Both the position numbers and the translations under genes were made by a program. From the NCBI RefSeq assembly GCF_002646595.1, contig NZ_PDUD01000036.1, forward strand, positions 62,001 to 126,000: a stretch of 64,000 nucleotides of DNA, read 5' to 3'. This DNA comes from Flavilitoribacter nigricans DSM 23189 = NBRC 102662. GTDB taxonomy: Bacteria > Bacteroidota > Bacteroidia > Chitinophagales > Saprospiraceae. A model generated the notes under the pieces. That model did no database searches. It had not been told where the DNA came from and worked only from the letters and a program-made list of their open reading frames with translations. Of the stretch, positions 26,149 to 34,709 are shown one piece after another (position 1 is the first letter of the stretch; each line of letters starts with the position of its first letter).

Positions 26149-26295
26149 TTATTGCGGTACAATACCGCCGCAACCGTTGTTGAATTTCTTTTTGTTTTTG
26201 TCGTTCTTACCTCCGACGATCTTCTTCATATCATTCTTACGGAGGGTTTTCAGATCTTTTTTCAGATCTTCCAGACTCTTTTTAGACTTTCCCAT
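26149..26295 (-). CDS. GG-leader peptide precursor (48 aa)
   Basis: The frame extends upstream, but the ATG at 26295 gives a compact peptide: MGKSKKSLEDLKKDLKTLRK, then NDMKKIVGG. This ends at residue 29 in the double-glycine signal typical of bacteriocin/ComC-type precursors (L..L....M.KI.GG). The 19-residue remainder is KNDKNKKKFNNGCGGIVPQ, basic with a single Cys. In known systems a C39-peptidase ABC transporter cuts after GG and exports the product; none is in this window. It has its own promoter candidate (26350-26380) and its own terminator. It lies between the LytTR regulator and the TPR kinase, which suggests a signal peptide; a bacteriocin is the alternative. Confidence 0.75.
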   Translation of the reverse strand: MGKSKKSLEDLKKDLKTLRKNDMKKIVGGKNDKNKKKFNNGCGGIVPQ

Positions 26296-26643
26296 AGTAT
26301 CGTTTTTATGATCCCGGGAAGAAATTGTTTCAATAGTGTGGTGAAAATACAAAATTAATCGCGGGACTTGATCAATAAAGTTTGATTTAACCAAATTTTT
26401 TTCTTTTGTGCCCCCCCAGGCCAAAAAATCTGGCAGTAGTGTGTAAACGTGTTCCTGTAGCTATAATTGCACCCCAAGATAGGAAATAATTTTAATTCCG
26501 TACTAGCCATTCAAAAACATTTTGCGGCGGGGAGCACGAAATTCGGCACAATTTTCCACAAAAACCAATGATATTATTAATACTCCTAATGCCGTGGGGT
26601 GCATGGGCCGCAAAAGGGTGGCCGTCAGGGGCCGGGAGCTGGT
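26296..26643. other. Gap between regulator and peptide gene
   Basis: This 348-bp gap holds the promoter candidate at 26350-26380, a C7 run near 26413-26419 and otherwise AT-rich sequence. No inverted repeat that could be a LytTR operator pair stood out. No second short peptide ORF with a GG motif was found on either strand. Confidence 0.5.
26350..26380 (-). promoter_or_regulatory. Candidate promoter of the GG-leader peptide gene
   Basis: On the minus strand TAATTTTG (26350-26357) fits the -7 consensus TAnnTTTG. CTTT stands 19 nt upstream (26377-26380), an imperfect -33 element. The 5' UTR would be about 50 nt. The spacing supports the peptide gene being expressed on its own. Confidence 0.5.
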
Positions 26644-27405
26644 TTACAGCCCTTCCTGCAAACGGCGCATTTGTTCCATAAAGGCCGGTCGACGCCGCCG
26701 GGAAACTTCGATCTTGATATCGTCGTCCATAACGAGGTATCCGCCGTCACCCTTCACAAACTTTCGCATGTAGTTGAGGTTGATAACGTGACGTTTGTGC
26801 ACGCGGTAGAAGTTGAACGGCAACAACATATCCTCGTAGGCCTTAATGGTTTTGGAGGCAGTGATCCGCTCGCCACTGTTGAGGTAGATGTGGGTGTAGT
26901 TATCTTCCGCTTCGAAGCGAACGATATCTTTGATATTGACAAAATAAATGCCGTCCAGAGCGGAGATGCTCATCTTGGTAAAGGCATTCGGATTGTTGTA
27001 GTAGTTGTTGAAAATATCCAGCCGGCCATCGGTCTGGTTGGACTGCCGGGGTTTGATGCGCGAAACGGCTTCCCGCAGCATATCCGGGTCGATGGGTTTT
27101 ACAATATAACCAATTGAGCTATATTCGCAGGCCTTGATGGCGTATTCCTGGTAGGCCGTGACAAAAATGATGTCAAAATCGATCGGCCGGATCTGGTTCA
27201 GAAGCTGAAAGATCAGACCATCCGGTAAACTAATGTCCAAAAAAGCTACATCTGGTTTGATATTCGGATCGGAAAAAAGGCTGACGCCCTGCGCTACGGA
27301 ACCGGCCTCACCGATGATATCTACGTCATCACAATGTTCATTCAGGAGATTTTTGAGGTTATTGAGCCCGTTAATTTCATCTTCAATTATTACTGCTGTA
27401 ATCAC
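26644..27405 (-). CDS. LytTR-family response regulator
   Basis: This 253-aa regulator has an N-terminal receiver domain with acidic residues E8/D9, phospho-acceptor D57 in AFLDISLPDG and Lys in YIVKPID. The C-terminal LytTR DNA-binding domain (about 150-250) contains IYFVNIKDIVRFEAEDNYTH and FYRVHKRHVINLNYM. Regulators of this class (AgrA, ComE, VirR) bind paired direct repeats and often answer peptide signals. It heads the leftward set regulator - peptide - TPR kinase - O-acetylation genes and is divergent from the K+ channel. Confidence 0.95.
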   Translation of the reverse strand: MITAVIIEDEINGLNNLKNLLNEHCDDVDIIGEAGSVAQGVSLFSDPNIKPDVAFLDISLPDGLIFQLLNQIRPIDFDIIFVTAYQEYAIKACEYSSIGYIVKPIDPDMLREAVSRIKPRQSNQTDGRLDIFNNYYNNPNAFTKMSISALDGIYFVNIKDIVRFEAEDNYTHIYLNSGERITASKTIKAYEDMLLPFNFYRVHKRHVINLNYMRKFVKGDGGYLVMDDDIKIEVSRRRRPAFMEQMRRLQEGL

Positions 27406-27500
27406 AATATCTATTATTTTAAGGGATGAATGTACAAAAATAGGCTAAAGCCATCTTAATATAAAAGAAAATCATCAAATAGGATAAAGAAAACTCACTC

Positions 27501-28349
27501 ATGCCGAAAAATCCTCAGGGAAATAAGTTCAAAAGATCCCCGACCCGAGAAAAGATCCATGAAATAATTTTTGAAGCGGATACTCCTTACGGAAAGTTAT
27601 TCGATGTGGTATTGCTCATCCTGATCGCGGCCAGTGTACTGATCGTTATGCTGGAGAGTGTTGATTACATCAACATCAAATACCGGGAAATATTCTTTGC
27701 GTTGGAATGGGTATTCACCGTCATTTTTACACTGGAATATCTGTTGCGGCTATACAGTGTTTACCGACCGATGCGGTACGCCACCAGTTTTTTCGGAATT
27801 GTCGACCTGCTGGCGATCCTGCCGGCCTATATCAGTCTGTTTATTACGGCCAGCGCCCAGTCGCTACTGGTGATCCGGGCCTTCCGGCTGATCCGGGTGT
27901 TCCGGATCTTCAAACTCGGGCACTTCCTGAACGAGGGCAACACACTGCTGCGGGCGCTGCGGGCGAGCCAGGTCAAGATCAGCGTTTTTCTCATGTTCGT
28001 TACCTTGCTGGTAATCATTATCGGATCGGTCATGTATCTGGTAGAAGGAGGGGAGGGCTCGGCTTTTTCCAGTATTCCCCGCAGTATTTACTGGGCCATC
28101 GTGACGCTGACAACGGTCGGTTACGGAGATATTACGCCGGCAACGGAACTCGGACAGTTCCTTTCCGCCGTGGTGATGATCCTGGGTTACGCCATTATTG
28201 CGGTGCCCACGGGTATTGTTTCCGCCGAGATGGTGCGGGACTCTCGCATGGAAGTGAGTACGCAGGCCTGCCGGTTTTGCGGCGCGGAAGGGCACGCTTC
28301 CGATGCGGATTATTGCCGAAAGTGCGGGGAATTATTGAATGAACCCTGA
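27501..28349 (+). CDS. Voltage-gated-type K+ channel with C-terminal zinc ribbon
   Basis: This 282-aa protein has six transmembrane helices. The S4-like helix VIRAFRLIRVFRIFKLGHFL carries regularly spaced arginines. The pore has TLTTVGYGDI, the K+ selectivity filter. S6 is followed by a short tail with two CxxC pairs, CRFCGAEGHASDADYCRKC, a zinc-ribbon arrangement. Helices, filter and length fit the Kv-like ion_trans family (KvAP-type). The zinc ribbon is an unusual regulatory tail. Confidence 0.92.
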   Translation: MPKNPQGNKFKRSPTREKIHEIIFEADTPYGKLFDVVLLILIAASVLIVMLESVDYINIKYREIFFALEWVFTVIFTLEYLLRLYSVYRPMRYATSFFGIVDLLAILPAYISLFITASAQSLLVIRAFRLIRVFRIFKLGHFLNEGNTLLRALRASQVKISVFLMFVTLLVIIIGSVMYLVEGGEGSAFSSIPRSIYWAIVTLTTVGYGDITPATELGQFLSAVVMILGYAIIAVPTGIVSAEMVRDSRMEVSTQACRFCGAEGHASDADYCRKCGELLNEP

Positions 28350-28364
28350 GGTGATTATTCTGAT

Positions 28365-28405
28365 GATCTAATGATCAGATAATTCGATGATCTGATCATT
28401 AGATC
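28365..28405. terminator. 16-bp hairpin between the K+ channel and lepB
   Basis: GATCTAATGATCAGAT (28365-28380) pairs perfectly with ATCTGATCATTAGATC (28390-28405). It lies between the two convergent genes and can serve both. Its sequence is built of degenerate GATGATC-like units that recur near 36260. Confidence 0.7.
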
Positions 28406-28415
28406 GCTCAATTAC

Positions 28416-30203
28416 TTACTTCTTGTCGGCGCTCGTAAAGATCCGGTCCCAGTTGACACCGTTACCAATATTACCCTCCCGGGTAGAGAACCAGATAAAG
28501 AGCGGTTTACCTACGATATGGTCTTCCGGCACGTAGCCCCAGACGCGGGCATCCTCCGAATTGTGGCGGTTATCGCCCATCATCCAGTAGTAATCCTGTT
28601 GGAAGGTATATTCCGTGGTTTCCTGTCCGTTGATCACGATCTTACCGTTGGTCTCCTGCAGATCATTGTCCTCATAAACATTGATCGCCCGGCGGTACAT
28701 CGCCATATTTTTGGGTGTCAGCTGAACGGTCTGCCCTTTTTTCGGTACATGGACCGGACCGTAATCATCTACCGTCCAGTTCGGGAACAGGCGTACATTG
28801 TGCGGGAATAAGCGCTCGGAATCGGCGGTATAGGCACCGATGTTGACCAGGGAATCCTGCTCGATAACGGTGGCCTGATCGTCAGTCAGTTGCATGATCA
28901 TACTGCGCTGATCCACGTAGAGCAGATTGGCGTTGTCGATACCCAGACCGGTCAATTGCTGGGGATCATAATTTTCCGGCATGGTCAGCATATAGCGTTT
29001 CGTCGGAGCGGCAATGATCCCCGGATCGAGCGCCCGGAGTTTCTGCGCCTGCTCTTCGTTCAGGATCACGAGCATGGAGCCGGTTTGCGGATCCACTTTG
29101 GGATTGGCACCGCCGTGGGGTCGCAGGTCCTCGTAGGAAATACCCCATTCCGCAAAATCCTTGGTATTGATCGCACCGTTAGGGGATTTCACGTGGTAGA
29201 TAAACTGGATATTGGTCGGATTTTCCGCCGGTTGCCCGTTGATGTACAACTGGCGATTGCGCACCTCAATGGTATCTCCCGGCAGGCCTACACATCGCTT
29301 GATGTAGTGGTCCATTTTATCCATGGGCCGGGTAACGAGTTTCGCCTGTCCCGTGCTGATGGCGCGCTGGGCCGCCTGGCTGATACTGCCCCGGCGGTAG
29401 TCATAGACACTCCAGGTCCTTTCCGGGAATACATAGACACTGTCTCCCTCCGGGTAGTTGAATACCACGGGATCGTTGTGATCAATACTTTCCAGCGCCG
29501 GCAGGCGGCGGTATTTGAGCTTGGGCTTTTCCAGGTAGGATTCCACCCCGAGTACGGGAATGCGGTTGTGCAGCAGCGGCACCATGGCGATCGTCTGCGG
29601 CATCCGGATACCGTAGTGCGCCTTACTGACGAACAGGAAGTCACCCACCAGCAGCGAACCTTCCATCGAGGAAGTCGGGATCACGTAGGCTTCGATCAGG
29701 AACATCCGGATAAAGGCGGCCGCAAAAACGGCGAATACCACCGCTTCCACCCACTCGCGGGTCGGCGATTTCTTATAGGGGTTTTCTCTTTGTAATTTCT
29801 GGAGCTGACGGCGATTGTTGGCCTCTTTGGCCGCTTCGATCTGGGCGGCGTAGTCTTTTTCGAGATCGAGGGTTTTTCCGATGTATTTTTCATCCTTGGC
29901 AAACCCCAGGTAGAAGAAAGTAATGGGCGCAAAGACGACAGCCGCCGCACTTTGCCAGAATTTGTACCAGCCGAAAGAACGCACCATATCCACAGCCATG
30001 CCGGCGTAGATAAAAATGTTGACGATGGGGATCAACAACAATGCTGCCCACCAGTCCGGTCTACCGATCAGACGGCACCAGATCACGAAGTTTAAACCCG
30101 GTACCAGAGCTTTCCAACCCGCTACGCCGGCTTTCTCAAAAACTTTGTACAAACTGACGCTTAGCAGCAGGTAGAAGACCAATACAAATCCCAAAAAGCC
30201 CAT
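28416..30203 (-). CDS. lepB: Signal peptidase I
   Basis: This 595-aa inner-membrane protease removes signal peptides. It has extra N-terminal membrane helices (residues 1-100, DUF5684-like: FEKAGVAGWKALVPGLN) before the usual anchor. The nucleophile Ser lies in PTSSMEGSLLVGD, and the general-base Lys in MDHYIKRCVGLPGDTIE. The C-terminal box is YYWMMGDNRHNSEDARVWG. The long insertion between boxes is typical of Bacteroidota LepB, which are larger than the E. coli enzyme (324 aa). Confidence 0.95.
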   Translation of the reverse strand: MGFLGFVLVFYLLLSVSLYKVFEKAGVAGWKALVPGLNFVIWCRLIGRPDWWAALLLIPIVNIFIYAGMAVDMVRSFGWYKFWQSAAAVVFAPITFFYLGFAKDEKYIGKTLDLEKDYAAQIEAAKEANNRRQLQKLQRENPYKKSPTREWVEAVVFAVFAAAFIRMFLIEAYVIPTSSMEGSLLVGDFLFVSKAHYGIRMPQTIAMVPLLHNRIPVLGVESYLEKPKLKYRRLPALESIDHNDPVVFNYPEGDSVYVFPERTWSVYDYRRGSISQAAQRAISTGQAKLVTRPMDKMDHYIKRCVGLPGDTIEVRNRQLYINGQPAENPTNIQFIYHVKSPNGAINTKDFAEWGISYEDLRPHGGANPKVDPQTGSMLVILNEEQAQKLRALDPGIIAAPTKRYMLTMPENYDPQQLTGLGIDNANLLYVDQRSMIMQLTDDQATVIEQDSLVNIGAYTADSERLFPHNVRLFPNWTVDDYGPVHVPKKGQTVQLTPKNMAMYRRAINVYEDNDLQETNGKIVINGQETTEYTFQQDYYWMMGDNRHNSEDARVWGYVPEDHIVGKPLFIWFSTREGNIGNGVNWDRIFTSADKK

Positions 30204-30335
30204 GAAATTATAAATTTAAAAGTCGTAATTCACATTTAGTCAGCGGTTGCCGGATGGCCACCGGAACGACAACAATGAAAGGAGACTAATTAAGTATGCC
30301 TTGCTTTTCCTTTTCATTCCTGCGTATCTTCGGCG

Positions 30336-30343
30336 CAAAGATA
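30336..30343 (-). promoter_or_regulatory. -7 promoter element upstream of lepB
   Basis: On the minus strand TATCTTTG is a perfect Bacteroidota -7 box about 130 nt ahead of the lepB ATG. No good -33 element at the standard spacing was found, so it is offered with caution. Confidence 0.4.
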
Positions 30344-30412
30344 AACGAATTTGGCAGGATGCCTACCTCCCGGCTCCGTTAAGAATAATCTAAAATCGAT
30401 GAATGGTAATAT

Positions 30413-30778
30413 TTACTCGATGACATAGCCTTCCAGCCATAGTTTTTCGGCCTTTCGCTGGCCGTGAAAATAGACTTTCATGCTCTTGCGGAAGTAACCT
30501 TTGAGGTGGGCGTCGTAGCTGGCGTTGATCAGGCCGGTAGAATCGGGTTCAATGACGGTCTCCTCCCAGTCTACCGCCGTACAGCCGCAACTCGGGCGGA
30601 TGTTGTCGATCACTATAGGCGCGTCACTGACATTTTTAAAGCGAAAGGTGTGGTGTACCGGTTCTTTGAAGACGATGTCCCCGAAATCGTGCTCGGTAGG
30701 GGAGAGCCAGTCAACGACCCGGTCTTCCGACCCGGATAGGAAAAGAAAGGGAATAAACAGATAAAAAATGATTTTCAT
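30413..30778 (-). CDS. DUF1573 domain-containing secreted protein
   Basis: This 121-aa protein starts at the ATG at 30778, because MKIIFYLFIPFLFLSGS is a good signal peptide; the frame's upstream extension is not. The domain core is EHDFGDIVFKEPVHHTFRFK followed by IRPSCGCTAVDWEE, the usual DUF1573 immunoglobulin-like strand pair with an SCGC motif. These are periplasmic or surface proteins of unknown function, very common in Bacteroidota. Confidence 0.88.
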   Translation of the reverse strand: MKIIFYLFIPFLFLSGSEDRVVDWLSPTEHDFGDIVFKEPVHHTFRFKNVSDAPIVIDNIRPSCGCTAVDWEETVIEPDSTGLINASYDAHLKGYFRKSMKVYFHGQRKAEKLWLEGYVIE

Positions 30779-30955
30779 TCCTAATGGTTTGGTCCAGGGT
30801 ATGGATAACGTATTTTCGGCGGAGATTATTAGCCTATGATGACGGTTCGCTCGCTTGGTGGCTGTTTCCTTCACGAAAAGCCGTCACCACGATCATGCGT
30901 TTTCCCACCGCTGACCATGCCAGATTGCCGTCCCTCCAAAATTATCCTAACGCCC

Positions 30956-31936
30956 TCAAATATACAAGACCTCATTTACCCCCAAAACCCGGAGTCGTTC
31001 GTCCTGTCCCTGAAATTCTTCCCGGATCAGCCGATGCGGTTCACTAATGGGCTCGTCGGATAGATCGTAGGTGCCGTAGTGCATGGGGATCATCCGGTCG
31101 GCATTCAGTTCGCGAAAAGCCCGGAAGGCCTCCGCCGGATTGGTATGGATCTCCTGCATCATATAGTCCGGACGGTAGGCACCGATACCCAACAGGGCGT
31201 AATCAATACCCGAAAAAAGCTGGCCGATATCCGCAAAGTGGCCGGCATAGCCGCTGTCGGAACCAAAGTAGACGGTATTCTCCCGGCCCCGGATCAAAAA
31301 GCTGCCCCAGAGCACGCGATTGAAATCCGCAAGTCCCCGCCGGCTCCAGTGCCGGGACGGCAGAAAAATAAGTTCCGGCCCGTCCTCCGTCGTTCGGAAC
31401 TGCTGGAACCAGGCGGCTTCCTCCACGGGCGTATCGCCGATCCAGGGCCGGATCACTTTACCGAGTCGGAGCGGGGCCAGTATTTTTTGGGGTTGATTAT
31501 GGGCGAGGATGGTGGTAAGGCTGTCCCGGTCGCAATGATCGCGATGGTCGTGCGACAGCAGGATATAGTCAATACCGCGAAGTTGTTCCAGGGGAAAGGG
31601 CAAATTGACCAGGCGCGGTACAAAAGGCAGATCGGAAAATACGGGGTCGGTGATCATCCGCACGCCATCAATCTGGATCAGAAAACTGGCGTGCCCGAGC
31701 CAGCTGATGAAATCATGATCCTTATCCAGGTACTCGGTGGATTCGAAAACGGGTGGCCGCCAGTTATCCGCTTTTTTCTCCGCCTTCAGCGGGTTGGCGG
31801 AAAATTGCCACTTGAGGAGTTTGCGGAAGGAAGGGTAGAAGGGACGATCCGGATAGCGGAACATTTTCCCGTCGTGGGGGTTGCCGGGCCAGTCCGGTTT
31901 AATCAGCGGCAGCTCCGGGTTGAGTAAAAATTCCAT
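30956..31936 (-). CDS. MBL-fold metallo-hydrolase (UlaG/NAPE-PLD-like)
   Basis: This 326-aa hydrolase has the metal-binding motif LSHDHRDHCDRDS (HxHxDH), then a downstream His in SRHWSRRG, an Asp in YFGSDSGYAGHF and a final His in MHYGTYDL. The N-terminus (FISWLGHASFLIQIDGVRMI) fits the long MBL branch that includes N-acyl-phosphatidylethanolamine phospholipase D. The ATG at 31936 was chosen; a further upstream ATG at 31966 adds ten residues with no features. It is probably cytosolic; the substrate is unknown. Confidence 0.9.
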   Translation of the reverse strand: MEFLLNPELPLIKPDWPGNPHDGKMFRYPDRPFYPSFRKLLKWQFSANPLKAEKKADNWRPPVFESTEYLDKDHDFISWLGHASFLIQIDGVRMITDPVFSDLPFVPRLVNLPFPLEQLRGIDYILLSHDHRDHCDRDSLTTILAHNQPQKILAPLRLGKVIRPWIGDTPVEEAAWFQQFRTTEDGPELIFLPSRHWSRRGLADFNRVLWGSFLIRGRENTVYFGSDSGYAGHFADIGQLFSGIDYALLGIGAYRPDYMMQEIHTNPAEAFRAFRELNADRMIPMHYGTYDLSDEPISEPHRLIREEFQGQDERLRVLGVNEVLYI

Positions 31937-31979
31937 ATGGGTTGTTCTTGTAATAGATGAGAACAAGCTGGCCTAAAAT

Positions 31980-32015
31980 AAGTTGGCCCGATTCCGTTAA
32001 GAACCGGGCCAGCTT
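31980..32015. terminator. Terminator-like hairpin after the hydroxylase gene
   Basis: AAGTTGGCCCG (31980-31990) pairs with CGGGCCAGCTT (32005-32015) with one G-T wobble. It lies 33 bp beyond the stop of the leftward hydroxylase gene. A T-rich stretch (TATTTTAGG) follows on the minus strand. Confidence 0.65.
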
Positions 32016-32047
32016 ATGCAGGTTTTCCAAATGGGCTTTTACTCCGA

Positions 32048-32734
32048 TCAGGAAACCTTCTGACGTACTTCCACGCCTTTCATACTTTTCTTCTTGGGAA
32101 CAGTGCCGAATACGTAGTCCCAAAGCGGAGAAGAAACACCGTAGAGTACTTCATCATCATCCGCATAATGGTGGATAGAGTGATTGATCCACAGGGCCTT
32201 CAGAAAATTATTGGGCATCTTGAACATATGCACGGAGTAGTGCACCAGCAGATACATGGCGTAACCCACCATAAACCCGGCCAGGAAGGCAAATGAATAC
32301 TGATCCAGGATCAGTTTGAGGGAAACCAGCAGAACGGTACCGATCGCGAAAGCCAGCAGGGGCGGCATCGCCAGTCGTTGCTTATCCTTCGGGTAAGCGT
32401 GGTGATGACCGTGGATGGTATAGGTAAACTCCTGGTATTTTTCGGAAGCATCTTCGGGTGGATGGTACAGCCAGCGGTGCATGGCGTACTCCACAAAGGT
32501 GAAGACAAAGGTCCCGGCAAAGAAAAGGCCGATAATAGCCAGATTACTCAGGTCCGTTGCGATTTTCGCATAGTACAGCAGGCCGGCTGCGTAAATAAAG
32601 AACATACTCACCGGGATGGCAATGTGGGTGCGGGTCAACCGGTTGAGCCATTCGTTTTCGAAGAGATTGGATGGGCCACTCTCGTTGGATACAAATTTAG
32701 TTTGCTTAGCTCTTTTCATATTCATAAGTGGCAA
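32048..32734 (-). CDS. Fatty acid hydroxylase/sterol desaturase-family membrane protein
   Basis: This 228-aa protein has four membrane helices and the di-iron histidine clusters EYAMHRWLYH, IHGHHHAYP, HYSVH and NHSIHHYAD. This set and the length match fatty acid 2-hydroxylase-type enzymes. In Bacteroidota such enzymes may hydroxylate the acyl chain of sulfonolipids or ceramides; that is inference. Three ATGs lie within the first six codons (32734, 32725, 32719), so the exact start is uncertain. Confidence 0.9.
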   Translation of the reverse strand: MPLMNMKRAKQTKFVSNESGPSNLFENEWLNRLTRTHIAIPVSMFFIYAAGLLYYAKIATDLSNLAIIGLFFAGTFVFTFVEYAMHRWLYHPPEDASEKYQEFTYTIHGHHHAYPKDKQRLAMPPLLAFAIGTVLLVSLKLILDQYSFAFLAGFMVGYAMYLLVHYSVHMFKMPNNFLKALWINHSIHHYADDDEVLYGVSSPLWDYVFGTVPKKKSMKGVEVRQKVS

Positions 32735-32816
32735 TTTTTCAATAGTAAATGGATTGTTGTTTTCAAAGGTGTTGTGCTAAAGATGAGAATAGGGACAGAA
32801 GCCCCTATTCCTATCC

Positions 32817-33911
32817 TTAAATTTTTAGGGTTTGCCGCAGGTAGCGGGAGTATTTGCGCTTGTACACCTTATAGATCCGCTTGAAATTGCGGTAACGGTA
32901 AGAATAGCTGGAATGGTCGTAGACTTCATCCTTGAGGAAGCCCTGTTCCTGCATCCATTCGTCGCTGAAGATCTTGCCGAGGTAACGGCTGCCGTGGTCG
33001 GCGAAGAGGGCTACCACGACGTCGGTAGGTTTGAGCTGGTCGCGGAGTTTGAATACCGCTTCCATGGCTGATCCGCTGGAATACCCCACCATCAGACCTT
33101 CGTTCTTGGCCAGATCACGAGCTCTCAGGGCACTGTTGCGGTCGGTTACTTTGATGAATTCGTCGATCAGGTCGAAACCGACGTTATCCGGAATAATCGT
33201 TTTACCCAGCCCTTCCACTTTGTAGGGGTGGATCTCGCTTTTATCCAGGATACCGGTAGACCAGTATTTTTTCAGTACGGATCCGTAAGCGTCAACACCG
33301 ATGATCTTGACGTTAGGATTCTTTTCCTTCAGGTATCTGGCCGTTCCGGACAGCGTACCGCCGGTACCGCAACAACACACGTAGTGCGTGATCTTACCAC
33401 CGGTCTGACGCCAGATCTCCGGGCCAGTCGTATAGTAATGAGCCGCCTGGTTGTTCAGGTTAAAGTTTTGCGCCAGATAGTAGGAGTTCGGGATCTCGCG
33501 GGCCAGGCTTTCCGCCTGAGCGTAGTAGGACCGAGGGTCTTCCGGCTCTGCATCCGAAGGGCAGATCACCACTTCGGCCCCCATCGAGCGCAGCATCGCC
33601 AGTTTTTCGGGTGAGGATTTGCTGGTCACGGTGAGTACACAGCGGTATCCTTTAAGAGCGCAGATCATGGCAAGACTGAATCCGGTATTACCGGAAGTCG
33701 CTTCAATGATCGTAGCGCCGGGTTTGATCCGCCCCTCTTTTTCGGCTTGTTCTACCATGTAGAGGGCGATCCTGTCCTTGGCTGACTGTCCGGGGTTGAA
33801 ACTTTCCACCTTACCGAAAACGGTGGCTGGAATTACCCCGGCGGTAATATTGCTAAGTTTGATGAGCGGCGTATCACCGATTGTTGCCAGAACATTTTCA
33901 AAATACTGCAT
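32817..33911 (-). CDS. PLP-dependent cysteine synthase/cystathionine beta-synthase-like enzyme
   Basis: This 364-aa fold-type II PLP enzyme has the Schiff-base lysine K45 in FNPGQSAKDRIALYM. The phosphate-binding loop is GTGGTLSG and the substrate Asn loop is EATSGNTGFSLAM. It lacks the CBS pair found in full cystathionine beta-synthases but carries about 40 extra C-terminal residues (basic, Tyr/Arg rich) beyond CysK. It makes cysteine or cystathionine from O-acetylserine or serine; which one is undecided. Confidence 0.9.
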   Translation of the reverse strand: MQYFENVLATIGDTPLIKLSNITAGVIPATVFGKVESFNPGQSAKDRIALYMVEQAEKEGRIKPGATIIEATSGNTGFSLAMICALKGYRCVLTVTSKSSPEKLAMLRSMGAEVVICPSDAEPEDPRSYYAQAESLAREIPNSYYLAQNFNLNNQAAHYYTTGPEIWRQTGGKITHYVCCCGTGGTLSGTARYLKEKNPNVKIIGVDAYGSVLKKYWSTGILDKSEIHPYKVEGLGKTIIPDNVGFDLIDEFIKVTDRNSALRARDLAKNEGLMVGYSSGSAMEAVFKLRDQLKPTDVVVALFADHGSRYLGKIFSDEWMQEQGFLKDEVYDHSSYSYRYRNFKRIYKVYKRKYSRYLRQTLKI

Positions 33912-34252
33912 AATTTAGATATTTCGTTGCTACTTGCTTGGCCTAAGTTTATAAAAGCTCCAGGACTCATTGGAGTGCAGCATCAAAACCGGAAAAGAAT
34001 ATGGGCGATCAGTGGGAATTGTATAAAGGACTTTTACCGTTTTTGGGGAAGAAAAATTAAATTCAGCATAATCGATGCAAAGTAACAGAAAACTTTATTT
34101 TTGCTTGCCAGTTTTGTTAATGAAAGCCCTTTTTCCAGCTGCAATATTACTAACGAAAAGCCGAAAATAAAAGATTTAGGCTCGTAAAGAAGTTTAACGA
34201 AATAGTAAATTGCTGATAATCAAATAATTATTCTTTAAATACCGGACAGTGT
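33912..34252. other. Divergent gap, AT-rich
   Basis: This 341-bp divergent region lies between the cysteine synthase and Nudix genes. It is AT-rich and must hold both promoters. A TTACTTTG-like box on the minus strand near 34077 is a possible -7 element. No repeat, hairpin or ORF is supported. Confidence 0.4.
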
Positions 34253-34681
34253 ATGGCAAAGCACAAGTTGCGAATAAAAGCGAGGTTGATTTTATACGAA
34301 AAAGGCAAGATTCTACTGCTCAAACAGACCAAACCCAACGGCGGCAACTACACACTGGTAGGCGGAAATATCGAAAAAGACGAATACGCAAAATCCTCCC
34401 TGATCCGCGAAAGTTTTGAAGAAGCGGGGATCACCCTGAAAAGTAAAGACCTGCAACTGGTGCACGTACTGCAGAAGAACACCACCAAAGAACAACGGAT
34501 CGTCTTTTACTTTAAGGCGTATCGCTGGGAAGGGAAGGTCCGTTCGAAAGAAAGGGATAAGTTCAAGGCAGCTGAATGGTTCCCGCTGGATAAACTGCCG
34601 AAAAACCTCACCGCAACGGTGCGGCACGTCATGAAGGAATACCGCAAGGGTAATTTATATTCCGAGATCAGAGATTACTAA
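34253..34681 (+). CDS. Nudix hydrolase
   Basis: This 142-aa protein has a complete Nudix box, GNIEKDEYAKSSLIRESFEE followed by AG (GX5EX7REUXEEXGU pattern). It is preceded by the strand RLILYEKGKILLLKQTKPNG. It hydrolyses a nucleoside diphosphate linked to another moiety; the substrate is unknown. The basic C-terminus (VMKEYRKGN) is short. It is convergent with the secreted protein gene at 34710. Confidence 0.9.
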   Translation: MAKHKLRIKARLILYEKGKILLLKQTKPNGGNYTLVGGNIEKDEYAKSSLIRESFEEAGITLKSKDLQLVHVLQKNTTKEQRIVFYFKAYRWEGKVRSKERDKFKAAEWFPLDKLPKNLTATVRHVMKEYRKGNLYSEIRDY

Positions 34682-34709
34682 CTGATTGAAAAGGCAGGGA
34701 CGGCCGGTA

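Noticed and set aside
26644-27405. LytTR/LytS pair as a plain LytSR autolysis system
   Set aside because: The kinase has no membrane sensor and no LrgAB or CidAB genes are adjacent, so that name would mislead.
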